DNA of 64,000 nucleotides from positions 272,312 to 336,311 of the forward strand of contig MSGV01000023.1 of assembly GCA_001940845.1 (NCBI GenBank), read 5' to 3'. The notes beneath the pieces are model-generated. The model was not told where the DNA came from, ran no database searches, and worked only from the letters and a program-made list of their open reading frames with translations. Source of the stretch: Christensenellaceae bacterium Phil7 (GTDB taxonomy: Bacteria > Bacillota > Clostridia > Christensenellales > CAG-138). A program made the position numbers and the translations under genes. Shown here in pieces: positions 1-9,312 of this stretch; within the stretch, counting starts at the first letter, position 1; each line of letters starts with the position of its first letter.

Positions 1-225
1 TGGATCAATTCCGCAAGCTATCAGAAGAGCGGCCATTCCCAAGGAACGCTCTCGAAGCTCATCAGCATTCTGGCGTACGGTAAGCGCATGCATATTGGCA
101 ACGCAATAATAGCAGAACTTATCCTCACTTTGAAGCAGCTTCCAGTTTCTGAGTGCACCGACATAATTACCGAGAGTCGGGATGCCGCTCGGCTGAATTC
201 CACTGAGAATAATTTTCTTTTCCAT
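1..225 (-). CDS. trpS: Tryptophan--tRNA ligase, N-terminal part (cut by window edge)
   Basis: Only the first 75 codons lie in the window. The translation begins MEKKIILSGIQPSGIPTLGN and continues with YVGALRNW and a conserved VANMHALTV stretch, the N-terminal class I synthetase fold of TrpS. The TLGN segment is the HIGH-like ATP-binding motif. The enzyme charges tRNA-Trp in the cytoplasm. The ATG at 223-225 is preceded by an AGGAGGAAATACCC ribosome site. A consensus promoter sits just upstream on the same strand. The 3' part lies off the left edge, so intactness cannot be judged. Confidence 0.93.
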   Translation of the reverse strand, partial: MEKKIILSGIQPSGIPTLGNYVGALRNWKLLQSEDKFCYYCVANMHALTVRQNADELRERSLGMAALLIACGIDP

Positions 226-256
226 GGGTATTTCCTCCTGTAAACGATCTATTTCT

Positions 257-285
257 ATTATACACGATTGGACGGTCGCTGCCAA
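257..285 (-). promoter_or_regulatory. Sigma-A promoter of trpS
   Basis: On the minus strand TTGGCA (280-285) and TATAAT (257-262) are separated by 17 bp, about 30 bp upstream of the trpS start. No tryptophan T-box leader fits in the short 5' UTR. Confidence 0.7.
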
Positions 286-329
286 CCGCCCAAATCAAAT
301 TTCTTAAATTATATATTAATTTTAGCCTC

Positions 330-1511
330 TTAGATGCCCATTTCTTCCTTGACTTCTTTGAAGCACCTCACTGCAAAGTCCAGATCTTCCTTAGAATGGC
401 CTGCTGATACCTGAGTACGAATCCTCGCCTTTCCCATAGGAACGACCGGATAGCAGAATCCAACGACATATACACCCTTCTCCAGCATACGCTTTGCAAA
501 TTCCTGAGCAACCTTTGCATCATAGAGCATTACCGGAACGATGGGATGGGTGCTTTCCGGAACATCGAAGCCAAGCTTGCCAAGCTCTTCGCGGAAATAG
601 CGTGTATTCTCATGCACCTTATCACGAAGCGCAGTGGATTCGGTGAGCATATCAATAACCTTGATGGATGCTGCACAAATTGCGGGTGCAAGCGTATTGG
701 AGAAGAGGTAGGGGCGTGACTTCTGGCGGAGAAGATCTACGATCTCCTGGCGTGCGCAGGTATAGCCGCCGCTGGCTCCGCCCATTGCTTTGCCAAGAGT
801 ACCGGTGACGATATCAACACGACCCATGACGCCGCAAGCTTCTGCTGTTCCCCTTCCATGCTCGCCCATGAAGCCTACCGCATGGCTGTCATCGACCATT
901 ACGAGGGCACCATACTCATCTGCGAGATCACAAATTGCGGGAAGATTTGCGATGAAACCATCCATGGAGAATACGCCATCGGTTGCTATGAGCTTAATGC
1001 GGCAATCCTTTGCTGCTTCAAGCTGTGTTCGCAGATCATCCATATCATTATTCTTATAGCGGAATCTATTTGCTTTGCAGAGACGAACGCCATCAATGAT
1101 GCTCGCATGGTTCAGTTCATCGGATATGATCGCATCCTCTTTGCCGAGCAGGGTCTCAAACAGACCGCCGTTCGCATCAAAGCAAGATGAATAGAGTATG
1201 CAATCATCGGTGCCGATGAAATCTGCCAGTTTGCGCTCAAGCTGCTTGTGTATCTGCTGTGTACCGCAAATGAAGCGAACGGAAGAGAGACCGAAGCCCC
1301 ACTCATCGTAGCTTGCCTTTGCCGCTGCAATGATCTCGGGATTATTGGAAAGACCAAGATAATTGTTTGCGCACATATTCAAAACGCCATCTTTTGCTGT
1401 AGTATCGATACGTGCACGCTGTGGAGTAGTAATGATTCGCTCGTCCTTATAGGTTCCGGCTTCACGAATGGAAGCGAGCTCATTGCGGAAAATTTCATAT
1501 GCCTGTTTCAT
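330..1511 (-). CDS. kbl: Glycine C-acetyltransferase (2-amino-3-ketobutyrate CoA ligase)
   Basis: PLP enzyme of the alpha-oxoamine synthase family that cleaves 2-amino-3-ketobutyrate with CoA into glycine and acetyl-CoA, the second step of threonine catabolism. The length of 393 residues matches Kbl (about 398). Visible motifs are NNYLGL (49-54), HASIIDG (135-141), the PLP aspartate in VMVDDSH (D207) and the Schiff-base lysine in GTLGKAMGG (K241). It lies 31 bp downstream of tdh on the same strand, the usual tdh-kbl order, which supports Kbl over serine palmitoyltransferase or BioF. A second, more divergent member of the family is at 11943-13115. Confidence 0.95.
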   Translation of the reverse strand: MKQAYEIFRNELASIREAGTYKDERIITTPQRARIDTTAKDGVLNMCANNYLGLSNNPEIIAAAKASYDEWGFGLSSVRFICGTQQIHKQLERKLADFIGTDDCILYSSCFDANGGLFETLLGKEDAIISDELNHASIIDGVRLCKANRFRYKNNDMDDLRTQLEAAKDCRIKLIATDGVFSMDGFIANLPAICDLADEYGALVMVDDSHAVGFMGEHGRGTAEACGVMGRVDIVTGTLGKAMGGASGGYTCARQEIVDLLRQKSRPYLFSNTLAPAICAASIKVIDMLTESTALRDKVHENTRYFREELGKLGFDVPESTHPIVPVMLYDAKVAQEFAKRMLEKGVYVVGFCYPVVPMGKARIRTQVSAGHSKEDLDFAVRCFKEVKEEMGI

Positions 1512-1542
1512 AGTTTTTTCCTTTCAAAATATGATAATTTAT

Positions 1543-2586
1543 TTATTCCGTCCAATCAAGAACAACCTTGCCGCTCTTGCCGCTGCTCATGGCCTCAAAG
1601 CCCTTTTCGAAATCACGATAATTGAACTTATGTGTTACCATGGGAGTCAGATCAAGCCCTGCTTCGATCATTGCGCCCATCTTATACCATGTTTCGAACA
1701 TTTTTCTGCCGTAGATGCCCTGAAGGGTCAGCCCTTTGAATATAATATCGTTCCAATCAACAACCGTTCCTGGACCTGCGATTCCAAGCAAAGCAACCTT
1801 TCCGCCGTGACGCATGGATTTGATAAGCTGATTCAGAGCACCGCCGTTACCGCTCATCTCGAGACCAACATCAAAGCCCTCATGCATATTGAGCTCCTTC
1901 ATAACATCGGCAAGATTCTCCTTGGCAACATTTACGGGTCGGGTTGCACCGAGGGTTTTGGCAAGCCCGAGACGATATTCGTTCACATCCGTAATAACGA
2001 CATTTCTCGCACCATTATGCTTAACGATTGCCGCTGCCATCATGCCGATAGGACCGGCACCTGTGATCAAAACATCTTCACCTATAACATCAAACATGAG
2101 CGCAGTGTGGGTTGCATTGCCGTATGCATCAAAGAATGAAATGATATCATCTGGAATATCATTTTTGTCCATGGGTACCACATTACTTGCGGGAATGCAG
2201 AGATATTCGGCAAACGCACCGTCACGCTCAACGCCAACACCTCTGGTATGCTCGCACCACTGACCATTTCCGCTGCGGCAGTTACGGCACTGACCGCATA
2301 CTATATGGCCTTCGCCGGATACGCGCTGACCCACATAGAGTCCGGAAACGCCTGCACCCAGCTCGGCGATTTCACCGACATATTCATGACCCACGACAAC
2401 GGGCGGGTTCAGATGCTGCTGAGCCCATGGATCCCAATTATAGATATGGACATCCGTTCCGCATATAGCAGTCTTACGGATCTTGATAAGAACTTCTCCC
2501 ATGCCCGGTTCTGGAACGGGTACCTGCATAAGGGTCAAACCCTTTGCTGCCTCGGTTTTTACAAGAGCATTCATCATTTTAGTCAT
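1543..2586 (-). CDS. tdh: L-threonine 3-dehydrogenase (zinc, NAD-dependent)
   Basis: Medium-chain zinc alcohol dehydrogenase that oxidises L-threonine to 2-amino-3-ketobutyrate, passed on to Kbl. The 347-residue protein shows catalytic zinc ligands C42 (in ICGTDVH) and H67-E68 (in GHEYVGE), a structural zinc set C97, C100, C103 and C111 (CGQCRNC...C), and a Rossmann motif [10 protein letters not shown]. The N-terminal [16 protein letters not shown] is characteristic of Tdh rather than sorbitol dehydrogenase. The start codon follows a GGAGGC ribosome site. It sits between an aminotransferase (28 bp upstream) and kbl, presumably one transcript. Confidence 0.95.
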   Translation of the reverse strand: MTKMMNALVKTEAAKGLTLMQVPVPEPGMGEVLIKIRKTAICGTDVHIYNWDPWAQQHLNPPVVVGHEYVGEIAELGAGVSGLYVGQRVSGEGHIVCGQCRNCRSGNGQWCEHTRGVGVERDGAFAEYLCIPASNVVPMDKNDIPDDIISFFDAYGNATHTALMFDVIGEDVLITGAGPIGMMAAAIVKHNGARNVVITDVNEYRLGLAKTLGATRPVNVAKENLADVMKELNMHEGFDVGLEMSGNGGALNQLIKSMRHGGKVALLGIAGPGTVVDWNDIIFKGLTLQGIYGRKMFETWYKMGAMIEAGLDLTPMVTHKFNYRDFEKGFEAMSSGKSGKVVLDWTE

Positions 2587-2614
2587 ATTTTGCCTCCAAA
2601 ATTAGTAAGCGATT

Positions 2615-3889
2615 TTATTTGCAAAGCAGCTTTTCTGCTGCGGCAAGCTTGATGCAGACACAGAGCACCTGCATCGCTGTATTCAGTTCATCCACTGGCG
2701 GAAAGCTCGGAGCTATTCTCAGATTGCTGTCGGCCGGATCATTCTTATAGGGATAAGTCGCACCTGCCCCCGTCATGACAACTCCCGCTTCCTTACAAAG
2801 CTGGTGTACACGCTTGGCGCATCCATCCATAACGAACAGGCTGACAAAATATCCTCCCTTTGGGCGGCTCCAGGATGCGATGCCTAACGGAGCAATTTCA
2901 GAATCAAGCTTGCTTTCAACCACATCAAACTTGGGTTTAAGAATTGCAGCATGTTTGCGCATATGCGAAATGACACCGGAACCATCTTTAAAGAAGAGCA
3001 CATGGCGAAGCTGATTCAGCTTGTCATAGCTTATCGCCTGAGCGCTGAGAAGCTTTTTCATGTATTCCATATTTTTTTCACTGCACGCAAAGCACGCGAC
3101 GCCGGCTCCCGGGAAAGTTATTTTAGAGGTTGAAGCAAACTCAAAGGGCATGTCAGGGTTGCCGGCTTTCCTGCAGGCTGAAAGAATGTCAGTAAACGGA
3201 ACGAATTCCCCGCTGAATTCATGCACGCAATACGCATTATCCCACATAAGAACGAAATCCTTTGCGGCCGGCTTCATAGCTGCGATACGATCTATGACCG
3301 CTTCGGAATAGGTGATGCCGCTCGGATTTGCATACTTGGGCACGCACCACATACCCTTGACCGATTCATCCTTTATCAATTCCTCGACCATATCCATATC
3401 AGGTCCATCAGCAAGAAGCGGTATGGTTATAAGCTCCATGCCAAAGGATTCCGATATCGTGAAATGTCGGTCATATCCGGGTGAAGGACAAAGAAATTTA
3501 ACTTTTTCAAGCTGTGACCACGGCATATCCGAATGGAGAAGTCCGTGAGTATAAGCCTTTGCGATAAGATCATACATCAGAGTGAGGCTGGAACTTCCGC
3601 CCATGAATACCTCTTCATATCTCACTCCAAGCAGCTCTGCAAAAAGCCTTCTGCATGAGGGCAGACCCATCAGTTCGCCGTAATTACGCGCTTCAACGCC
3701 ATCATCCACCGTATCCTCCGGGTCAATATACATATTCAGCAATTCATTGGAAAGATCGAGCTGCGCATTGCTGGGCTTTCCCCTTGCCATATTGAGCTTC
3801 AGATTCCGTCCCTTGAGCTCCTCATATTCAGCCCTTGCCTCAGCAAAAAAAGCATTCAACTGCTGTGAGTTCATTTCGGTGAGCTTCAT
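2615..3889 (-). CDS. Class I aminotransferase, Aminotran_MocR / AspC type Ic family
   Basis: PLP-dependent aminotransferase of 424 residues. The N-terminus (MKLTEMNSQQLNAFF, then LNMARGKPS and NYGELMGLP) and the PLP-lysine region ASTSKITFPGAGVA are typical of the small aminotransferase subgroup that includes the type Ic aspartate aminotransferases. The ATG at 3889 was chosen over one 18 codons upstream because AACGGAG lies at the right distance. It is the first gene of an apparent operon with tdh and kbl. Substrate specificity cannot be read; aspartate or aromatic/alanine transamination are possible. The link to threonine catabolism is inferred from position only. Confidence 0.85.
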   Translation of the reverse strand: MKLTEMNSQQLNAFFAEARAEYEELKGRNLKLNMARGKPSNAQLDLSNELLNMYIDPEDTVDDGVEARNYGELMGLPSCRRLFAELLGVRYEEVFMGGSSSLTLMYDLIAKAYTHGLLHSDMPWSQLEKVKFLCPSPGYDRHFTISESFGMELITIPLLADGPDMDMVEELIKDESVKGMWCVPKYANPSGITYSEAVIDRIAAMKPAAKDFVLMWDNAYCVHEFSGEFVPFTDILSACRKAGNPDMPFEFASTSKITFPGAGVACFACSEKNMEYMKKLLSAQAISYDKLNQLRHVLFFKDGSGVISHMRKHAAILKPKFDVVESKLDSEIAPLGIASWSRPKGGYFVSLFVMDGCAKRVHQLCKEAGVVMTGAGATYPYKNDPADSNLRIAPSFPPVDELNTAMQVLCVCIKLAAAEKLLCK

Positions 3890-3949
3890 AAAATACTCCG
3901 TTATCCTTTCAAATCGCTCCGCATAGCGTGAGCATAATTCCAATTAAGA

Positions 3950-3978
3950 ATTATAGTCCCAACAGAAGTTTATGTCAA
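3950..3978 (-). promoter_or_regulatory. Consensus sigma-A promoter of the aminotransferase-tdh-kbl operon
   Basis: Minus strand TTGACA (3973-3978), 17-bp spacer, TATAAT (3950-3955): a perfect match to the housekeeping consensus, about 60 bp upstream of the aminotransferase start. Confidence 0.8.
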
Positions 3979-4035
3979 CTAATATATGGATTATTTCTGA
4001 GCCTTTTTGAATAATTCTATCTCTTTTGTTGGAAA

Positions 4036-4046
4036 TATGGTATAAT
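4036..4046 (+). promoter_or_regulatory. Extended -10 promoter of the sirtuin gene
   Basis: TGGTATAAT (TATAAT at 4041-4046) lies about 33 bp upstream of the sirtuin ATG. No good -35 box is seen at 17 bp, as is common for TGn-extended promoters. Confidence 0.55.
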
Positions 4047-4078
4047 AATGGATTTATGCGATAAACTCGGAGGACGAT

Positions 4079-4819
4079 ATGACTGATAAAATTTCCAGAC
4101 TATGCAATATGATAGCAGCAAGCCGGCGTATTGTTTTTTTCGGCGGTGCCGGAGTATCGACCGAAAGCGGCATCCCGGATTTTCGGAGTGAGGATGGTAT
4201 ATTCTCTGCAATCAGGGATTATGGATATCCTCCGGAAGAGCTGCTCTCACATACGTTTTTCGCCAGGAGACCGGATGTATTTTTCAAATACTATAAAAAC
4301 CTCCTATTATGTACCGATGCAAGACCTAACAAAGCGCATATTGCATTGGCAAGGCTTGAGGAGCTTGGCAAGCTTACGGCAGTGGTCACACAAAATATAG
4401 ATGGTCTTCATCAAATTGCAGGCAGCAAAAATGTATATGAGCTTCACGGTTCAATACACCGAAACTATTGTACAAAATGCCATCGATTCTTCGATGTCGA
4501 ATATGTAAAAAAACATAGCGGCATCCCATATTGTCCCTGTGGAGGGATGATAAAGCCAGATGTTGTGCTCTATGAAGAATCGCTTGATATGGATACCATG
4601 CAGGGTGCAATGACGCATATATTGCGAGCCGATATGCTGATAGTCGGCGGTACCTCGCTTCAGGTATACCCAGCTGCAGGCTTCATAAGCTATTATTCCG
4701 GAGATAAAATGGTGTTGATAAACAAAAGTTCGACTCCTTTTGACAGCAATGCGGATCTGGTCATAAATGAACCGATAGGCATCGTTATGAATCAAATTAT
4801 GACCGCCATTGATCATTGA
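4079..4819 (+). CDS. cobB: NAD-dependent protein deacylase, Sir2 family
   Basis: Sirtuin of 246 residues that removes acyl groups from lysines using NAD. Motifs in order: GGAGVSTESGIPDFRS (NAD binding), TQNIDGLH, the catalytic histidine in ELHGSIH, a zinc ribbon CTKC...CPCGG with four cysteines, IKPDVVLYEE, and GGTSLQVYPAAGF. Length and motif order match bacterial class U/III sirtuins. It starts at an ATG with GGAGGACGAT upstream and is transcribed alone, convergent with transketolase. In this metabolic setting it may reverse acetylation or acylation of enzymes, but that is inference. Confidence 0.93.
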   Translation: MTDKISRLCNMIAASRRIVFFGGAGVSTESGIPDFRSEDGIFSAIRDYGYPPEELLSHTFFARRPDVFFKYYKNLLLCTDARPNKAHIALARLEELGKLTAVVTQNIDGLHQIAGSKNVYELHGSIHRNYCTKCHRFFDVEYVKKHSGIPYCPCGGMIKPDVVLYEESLDMDTMQGAMTHILRADMLIVGGTSLQVYPAAGFISYYSGDKMVLINKSSTPFDSNADLVINEPIGIVMNQIMTAIDH

Positions 4820-4877
4820 AGAGTGATGCACCGTACACCTCAACCAACCTGCCCAAATAAGGAATATAATATCAAAT

Positions 4878-4908
4878 AGGAAGAGCCGTCACTGGGACGG
4901 CTCTTCCT
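4878..4908. terminator. Bidirectional hairpin between sirtuin and transketolase genes
   Basis: Perfect 13-bp stem (4878-4890 with 4896-4908, core GAAGAGCCGTC) and a 5-nt loop, in the 111-bp gap between convergent genes. The U-run is weak on both sides. Confidence 0.7.
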
Positions 4909-4930
4909 GAAAAGAGAGAATGAAATTTGC

Positions 4931-6934
4931 TCATTTAATGGTATTCTTTACAGTCTCGATAATCCTATCTGCCGTAAAACCAAAGTGCTTGAAAAGCTCG
5001 CCGCCTGGTGCTGACGTTCCAAACCCTTTCATTGAGATAAGTGCGCCATCAAGACCGATGTATTTATACCATGAACTTCCGCCAAGCGCTTCAATCGCAA
5101 TTCGATTTCGAATGGCAGAAGGAAGCACTGATTCTCTATATTCCTCGGGCTGCTCATCAAAGATATCCATACAGGGCATGGACACGACCCGAACATGTAT
5201 ATTTTCAAGTTCCAAAGCTTGTGCCGACTCGATTGCCAATTCGACCTCTGAACCCGTTGCCAATATGATGGCATCCGGTTTACCGTTCTTCGCTTCGCGA
5301 AGTATATACCCTCCCTTGACCGTGGCTTCGGCATTGGTGCCGACTATCTGAGGCAGCGATTGCCTGGATAGGAACATAAGGCAGGGTGCTTTTATAGTGC
5401 CTGCTAATGCATAGCAGGCGGCGGTCTCTCGCCCATCTGCCGGACGGAATGCATAGGTATTTGGCGTTGCACGGAACATATCAAGCTGCTCTATAGGCTG
5501 ATGCGTCGGACCATCCTCTCCAACACCAATGCTGTCATGTGTAAGGATGTATATAACGTTTAATTTCATTATGGCCGCCAACCTCACGGCAGGCTTCAGA
5601 TAATCGGAGAAAACGGCAAATGTCGCACAGAACGGAACCAAGCATCCATAAAGCGCAACTCCATTGCATATATCTGCCATGGCAAATTCCCGAACTCCGA
5701 AATGAATATTCATTCCACTGGGATCATCCGGCGTAAAATATCCCCTGTTTTTAAGTTCTGAATTATTGGATGGAGCAAGATCGGCACTGCCGCCAAACAT
5801 GTTCGGCATATATTCGACCAGTCGGTTCAGCACTATGCCCGAGCACTGCCTTGTGGCAAGCTTGGTATCATCAAATGCATTGAATGCTTCATCCCTATAA
5901 AGAATGCTTGAATCGAACTCCCTATTTAAATATTTAATTATATCCGCATAGACTGCGTCGTATTGTGCGCGGAACCGATCAAGCATGGTTAAATACTCAG
6001 CATTGCGCAGGTTGTTGGCTTCGATTATAGAGCGCATATGTTCATGTACCTCATCCGGTACTGTGAATGGTTCATATTCCCAATCAAGCGATTTTTTCCA
6101 TGCCGCAATGTTTTCAGCACCAAGAGGCGATCCATGTGAGGAAGCGAGCCCTTCCTTTGGCGTGCCCTGTGCGATCTTTGTATGCACAATTATCAGCGAT
6201 GGCTTATCCTTGCTTTGCTTTGCCAAAACCAGTGCATTACGGATCGAATCAATATCCTCTCCATCCATGACTTCCAGAACATTCCAACCATAGCTCATGA
6301 AACGCATTGCAACATTTTCTGTAAACGCAATATCAGTGCTGCCTTCAATGGTTATGCGGTTGCTGTCATACAAGGCTATCAGCTTATTGAGTTTCTGATT
6401 TCCGGCAATTGATGCGGCTTCACTCGCAACGCCTTCCATCATGCAGCCATCACCCATTAGGGTATAGGTGTAATTATCAAATACGGGAAAACCATCGCGG
6501 TTGAACAATGCCGCACAATGCCTCTCCGCCATTGCCATACCGACAGCCATTGCAAAGCCCTGTCCAAGCGGACCCGTCGTTGCTTCTATGCCGATGATAT
6601 TGCCATACTCCGGATGTCCGGCAGTTTTACTTCCAAGCTGACGGAAATTTTTGATATCATCCAAGCTGACATCATAGCCGAATAGATGCATCAGCGCATA
6701 TTGCAGCATTGAAGCATGGCCTGCACTTAAAATGAACCTATCCCGACTCAGAGCGCATAAGGAATCAAGCTCCGCATTACAGCCAAGCTCGCGATGCTTC
6801 ATCTGTTCAAAAACTGCCAATGCCATTGGAGCCGCACCTATAGCGAGCCCTGGATGACCGCTCTTCGCCCTTTCAATCGCGTCTGCCGCCAATGTTCTTA
6901 TGGTATTGACCGTAAGGGAATCGATTCTATTCAT
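4931..6934 (-). CDS. tkt: Transketolase
   Basis: Thiamine-diphosphate enzyme of the non-oxidative pentose phosphate pathway, transferring two-carbon ketol units between sugar phosphates. Full length, 667 residues. Visible motifs: SGHPGLAIGAAPMA near the N-terminus, the ThDP/metal site GDGCMMEGVASEA followed by YDSNRITIEG, the pyrimidine-domain glutamate region VREFAMADICNG, and DGPTHQPIEQL. The start at 6934 (MNRIDSLTVNTIRTLAADAI) follows TTTTGGAGGAACT; an upstream in-frame ATG adds 23 residues unlike transketolase and was rejected. Monocistronic, with its own promoter. It presumably supplies pentoses while the neighbouring FBPase supports gluconeogenesis. Confidence 0.97.
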   Translation of the reverse strand: MNRIDSLTVNTIRTLAADAIERAKSGHPGLAIGAAPMALAVFEQMKHRELGCNAELDSLCALSRDRFILSAGHASMLQYALMHLFGYDVSLDDIKNFRQLGSKTAGHPEYGNIIGIEATTGPLGQGFAMAVGMAMAERHCAALFNRDGFPVFDNYTYTLMGDGCMMEGVASEAASIAGNQKLNKLIALYDSNRITIEGSTDIAFTENVAMRFMSYGWNVLEVMDGEDIDSIRNALVLAKQSKDKPSLIIVHTKIAQGTPKEGLASSHGSPLGAENIAAWKKSLDWEYEPFTVPDEVHEHMRSIIEANNLRNAEYLTMLDRFRAQYDAVYADIIKYLNREFDSSILYRDEAFNAFDDTKLATRQCSGIVLNRLVEYMPNMFGGSADLAPSNNSELKNRGYFTPDDPSGMNIHFGVREFAMADICNGVALYGCLVPFCATFAVFSDYLKPAVRLAAIMKLNVIYILTHDSIGVGEDGPTHQPIEQLDMFRATPNTYAFRPADGRETAACYALAGTIKAPCLMFLSRQSLPQIVGTNAEATVKGGYILREAKNGKPDAIILATGSEVELAIESAQALELENIHVRVVSMPCMDIFDEQPEEYRESVLPSAIRNRIAIEALGGSSWYKYIGLDGALISMKGFGTSAPGGELFKHFGFTADRIIETVKNTIK

Positions 6935-6974
6935 AGTTCCTCCAAAAAAAGAAATTAAATTACACCATAAACGT

Positions 6975-7003
6975 ATTGTACTGCTCTTTGCCTGTCTTGG
7001 CAA
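6975..7003 (-). promoter_or_regulatory. Sigma-A promoter of tkt
   Basis: Minus strand TTGCCA (6998-7003), 17 bp, TACAAT (6975-6980), about 40 bp upstream of the transketolase ATG. Confidence 0.65.
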
Positions 7004-7085
7004 GGCATATTGCGAGATATATTAAGCCTGTAAACAGACAGCCATCATCAGCGTGCAATATATACTTTTGTGAGCGTTTTTATGG

Positions 7086-7114
7086 TTCAATTTTTTAAAA
7101 TAAAGTGTTATACT
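7086..7114 (+). promoter_or_regulatory. Sigma-A promoter of fbp
   Basis: TTCAAT (7086-7091), 17 bp, TATACT (7109-7114). The transcript would carry a leader of about 78 nt; no recognisable riboswitch is seen in it. Confidence 0.6.
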
Positions 7115-7198
7115 TGGTATAAGGTTTGAAGCTTTCAGAACCAAACTCAAAAACAATACTATAGCCACCAAAAAAGCAGTACAACAGGAGGTATTCTT

Positions 7199-9223
7199 AT
7201 GAAAAAGACCTTTACCGAACGGGAAATCAAGGATAACCTGCTCTTTTTGAAGCAGCTGGCCAAAACCTTCCCCACCGTTGAATATGCGATGACTGAAATC
7301 GTAAATCTAAGCTCAATTCTTGCACTGCCCAAGCCCACTGAGCATTTTATGAGCGATCTTCATGGCCAAGGAGATGCTTTCGAACATATCCTCAATAATG
7401 CCTCCGGTGTTATCAGAAATGAGATCGAGCGATTGTTTGCGAATACATTGACCTATGATGAACGCGAAGCGCTTGCAACAGTTGTATACTATCCCAAACA
7501 GAAGATAGCGCTGGAATTGAAGGATATAGACGATCACGATGCATGGTATCGCTATACTCTGCGAAATCTTATCACACTCGGTCGAAAGATCAGCAGCAAG
7601 TATACCCGGTCCAAGCTCCGTAAATCGCTCGATCCCAGCTATGCATACATCATCGAAGAATTATTGACTGCAAGAAGCAATTTTCATGATCTTGATGCTT
7701 ACTATGATGAAATCTTTGATTCCATCATTCGCCATGAATATGCCGAAAGGGTTATTGTAGCGCTCACCGATGCGATCAAAAAGCTGTCGGTCGATAGGCT
7801 GCATATAGTGGGAGATATCTATGATAGGGGCACCGAGCCGCATAGGATCATCGATCTGCTGCTTCAGCATTCTTCCGTCGATATTCAATGGGGTAATCAT
7901 GATATTCTGTGGATGGGTGCCGCACTCGGTGAAAAGACCTGTATATCAGGCGTACTCACCAATAGCTTCCGTCATAATAACCTCGATCTTATAGAGAATG
8001 TCTATGGAATAAACCTGCGTCATCTCCTGATGTTCGCTCAATCCACCTATAAGAATGCACTTGCTTTCCGCCCAAGGAAGACTAGCCATGAGGATTATTA
8101 TAACGATCAGGAGGTCAATATCCGTGCAAAGCTGCATAAAGCAATCTTTGTTATCATGCATAAGCTTGAAGGCCAGCTTATCCTCCGCAATCCCAATTAT
8201 GGTTTGAATCACCGCTTATTCCTTGATACTATCGATAGGGTTAATTCAACCATAACGATCGATGGCATAACCTATCCGATAAAGGATGCCGATTTCCCCA
8301 CCATCAATCCCGATAATCCATATGAGCTTACAGAGGAAGAGGAAGCCATAATTAATGAATTACAATATTCATTCCTTCATAGCCCGCGGCTTCAGAAGCA
8401 TATAAAATTCTTCATAGACAAGGGCTCCCTGTACCTCGTTTCAAACAATAACCTCCTCTATCATGCGCTGGTTCCTCTAAATAATGATGGCAGCTTCAAA
8501 GCCGTCGATTTCGGTGACGGCATTGCAAGAAGCGGCAAAGCGATGTTCGATTATATCGATTCCGAGGTGAAGCGGCTGTATTTTGCCGACCCGGATGATA
8601 GAAAGGTTAATGAACTGGATCTCATGTGGTATCTGTGGTGCGGTCCCGATTCTCCGTTCTTTGGCAAAGATAAGATGACCACATTCGAGCGTGTTGAGAT
8701 TGATGACAGCAAGTCTCATAAGGAAAAACGAAATGCGTATTACAAATATCAGGATACGAAGGAGCTTGCTATCCGCATCCTGAACGAATTCGGAATTACC
8801 GATACCGATCGTGCCGTTATCGTCAACGGACATATCCCGGTTGAGAAAATTAACGGCGAAAATCCCATAAAGGCCGAAGGCAACCTGATAGTTATCGATG
8901 GAGGCTTCTCAAAATACTATCAGAAAACAACCGGAATTGCAGGCTACACCCTCGTTTACGACTGCCGCGGTCTCTACATAGTCGCCCACGAACCATTCAT
9001 AAGTCTTGAGAAGGCCATTCAAGAAAATATGGATATTCATTCCACCACCGAAGTTGAGAATATTCTTGCGACCAAAGGACAGGTTCGGGTTGCGGACAGC
9101 GATAAGGGAGTGGAGCTCCGAGAGGAGATAGAACAGCTTGAAATGCTCGTAGCCGCATATGAGATGGGGTTTATCAAGGAAAATCATGCATACCGTATGG
9201 TCAAGGTTCCGCTAAATAAATAA
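7199..9223 (+). CDS. fbp: Fructose-1,6-bisphosphatase, class III
   Basis: Gluconeogenic enzyme hydrolysing fructose 1,6-bisphosphate to fructose 6-phosphate. The 674-residue length and the metallophosphatase-type motifs MSDLHGQGDAFEH, GDIYDRGTEPH, GNHDILWMGA and VNGHIPVEK...DGGFSKYYQKTTGIAGY mark the class III family known from Bacillus (Fbp, YydE), which is unrelated to the Li-sensitive class I enzymes. The ATG at 7199 follows an ideal ACAGGAGGTATTCTT ribosome site. Single-gene transcript ending in a strong terminator. The presence of a gluconeogenic phosphatase fits growth on amino acids. Confidence 0.96.
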   Translation: MKKTFTEREIKDNLLFLKQLAKTFPTVEYAMTEIVNLSSILALPKPTEHFMSDLHGQGDAFEHILNNASGVIRNEIERLFANTLTYDEREALATVVYYPKQKIALELKDIDDHDAWYRYTLRNLITLGRKISSKYTRSKLRKSLDPSYAYIIEELLTARSNFHDLDAYYDEIFDSIIRHEYAERVIVALTDAIKKLSVDRLHIVGDIYDRGTEPHRIIDLLLQHSSVDIQWGNHDILWMGAALGEKTCISGVLTNSFRHNNLDLIENVYGINLRHLLMFAQSTYKNALAFRPRKTSHEDYYNDQEVNIRAKLHKAIFVIMHKLEGQLILRNPNYGLNHRLFLDTIDRVNSTITIDGITYPIKDADFPTINPDNPYELTEEEEAIINELQYSFLHSPRLQKHIKFFIDKGSLYLVSNNNLLYHALVPLNNDGSFKAVDFGDGIARSGKAMFDYIDSEVKRLYFADPDDRKVNELDLMWYLWCGPDSPFFGKDKMTTFERVEIDDSKSHKEKRNAYYKYQDTKELAIRILNEFGITDTDRAVIVNGHIPVEKINGENPIKAEGNLIVIDGGFSKYYQKTTGIAGYTLVYDCRGLYIVAHEPFISLEKAIQENMDIHSTTEVENILATKGQVRVADSDKGVELREEIEQLEMLVAAYEMGFIKENHAYRMVKVPLNK

Positions 9224-9248
9224 TTTATCGCTTTATGCGAACTAAACC

Positions 9249-9280
9249 GAGGGGCTGTCATTGCAGCCCCTCAAATTTTT
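9249..9280 (+). terminator. Rho-independent terminator of fbp
   Basis: GAGGGGCTG (9249-9257) pairs with CAGCCCCTC (9264-9272), 6-nt loop, followed by AAATTTTT. Confidence 0.9.
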
Positions 9281-9312
9281 GTTGATTCACGATCCGAAAT
9301 CGTTCATTTTTT

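Noticed and set aside
790-1625. Several plus-strand open frames across kbl
   Set aside because: They are antisense to a well-supported gene and have no ribosome sites or recognisable protein pattern.
7115-7198. Possible riboswitch in the fbp leader
   Set aside because: The leader is only about 80 nt and shows no conserved stems.
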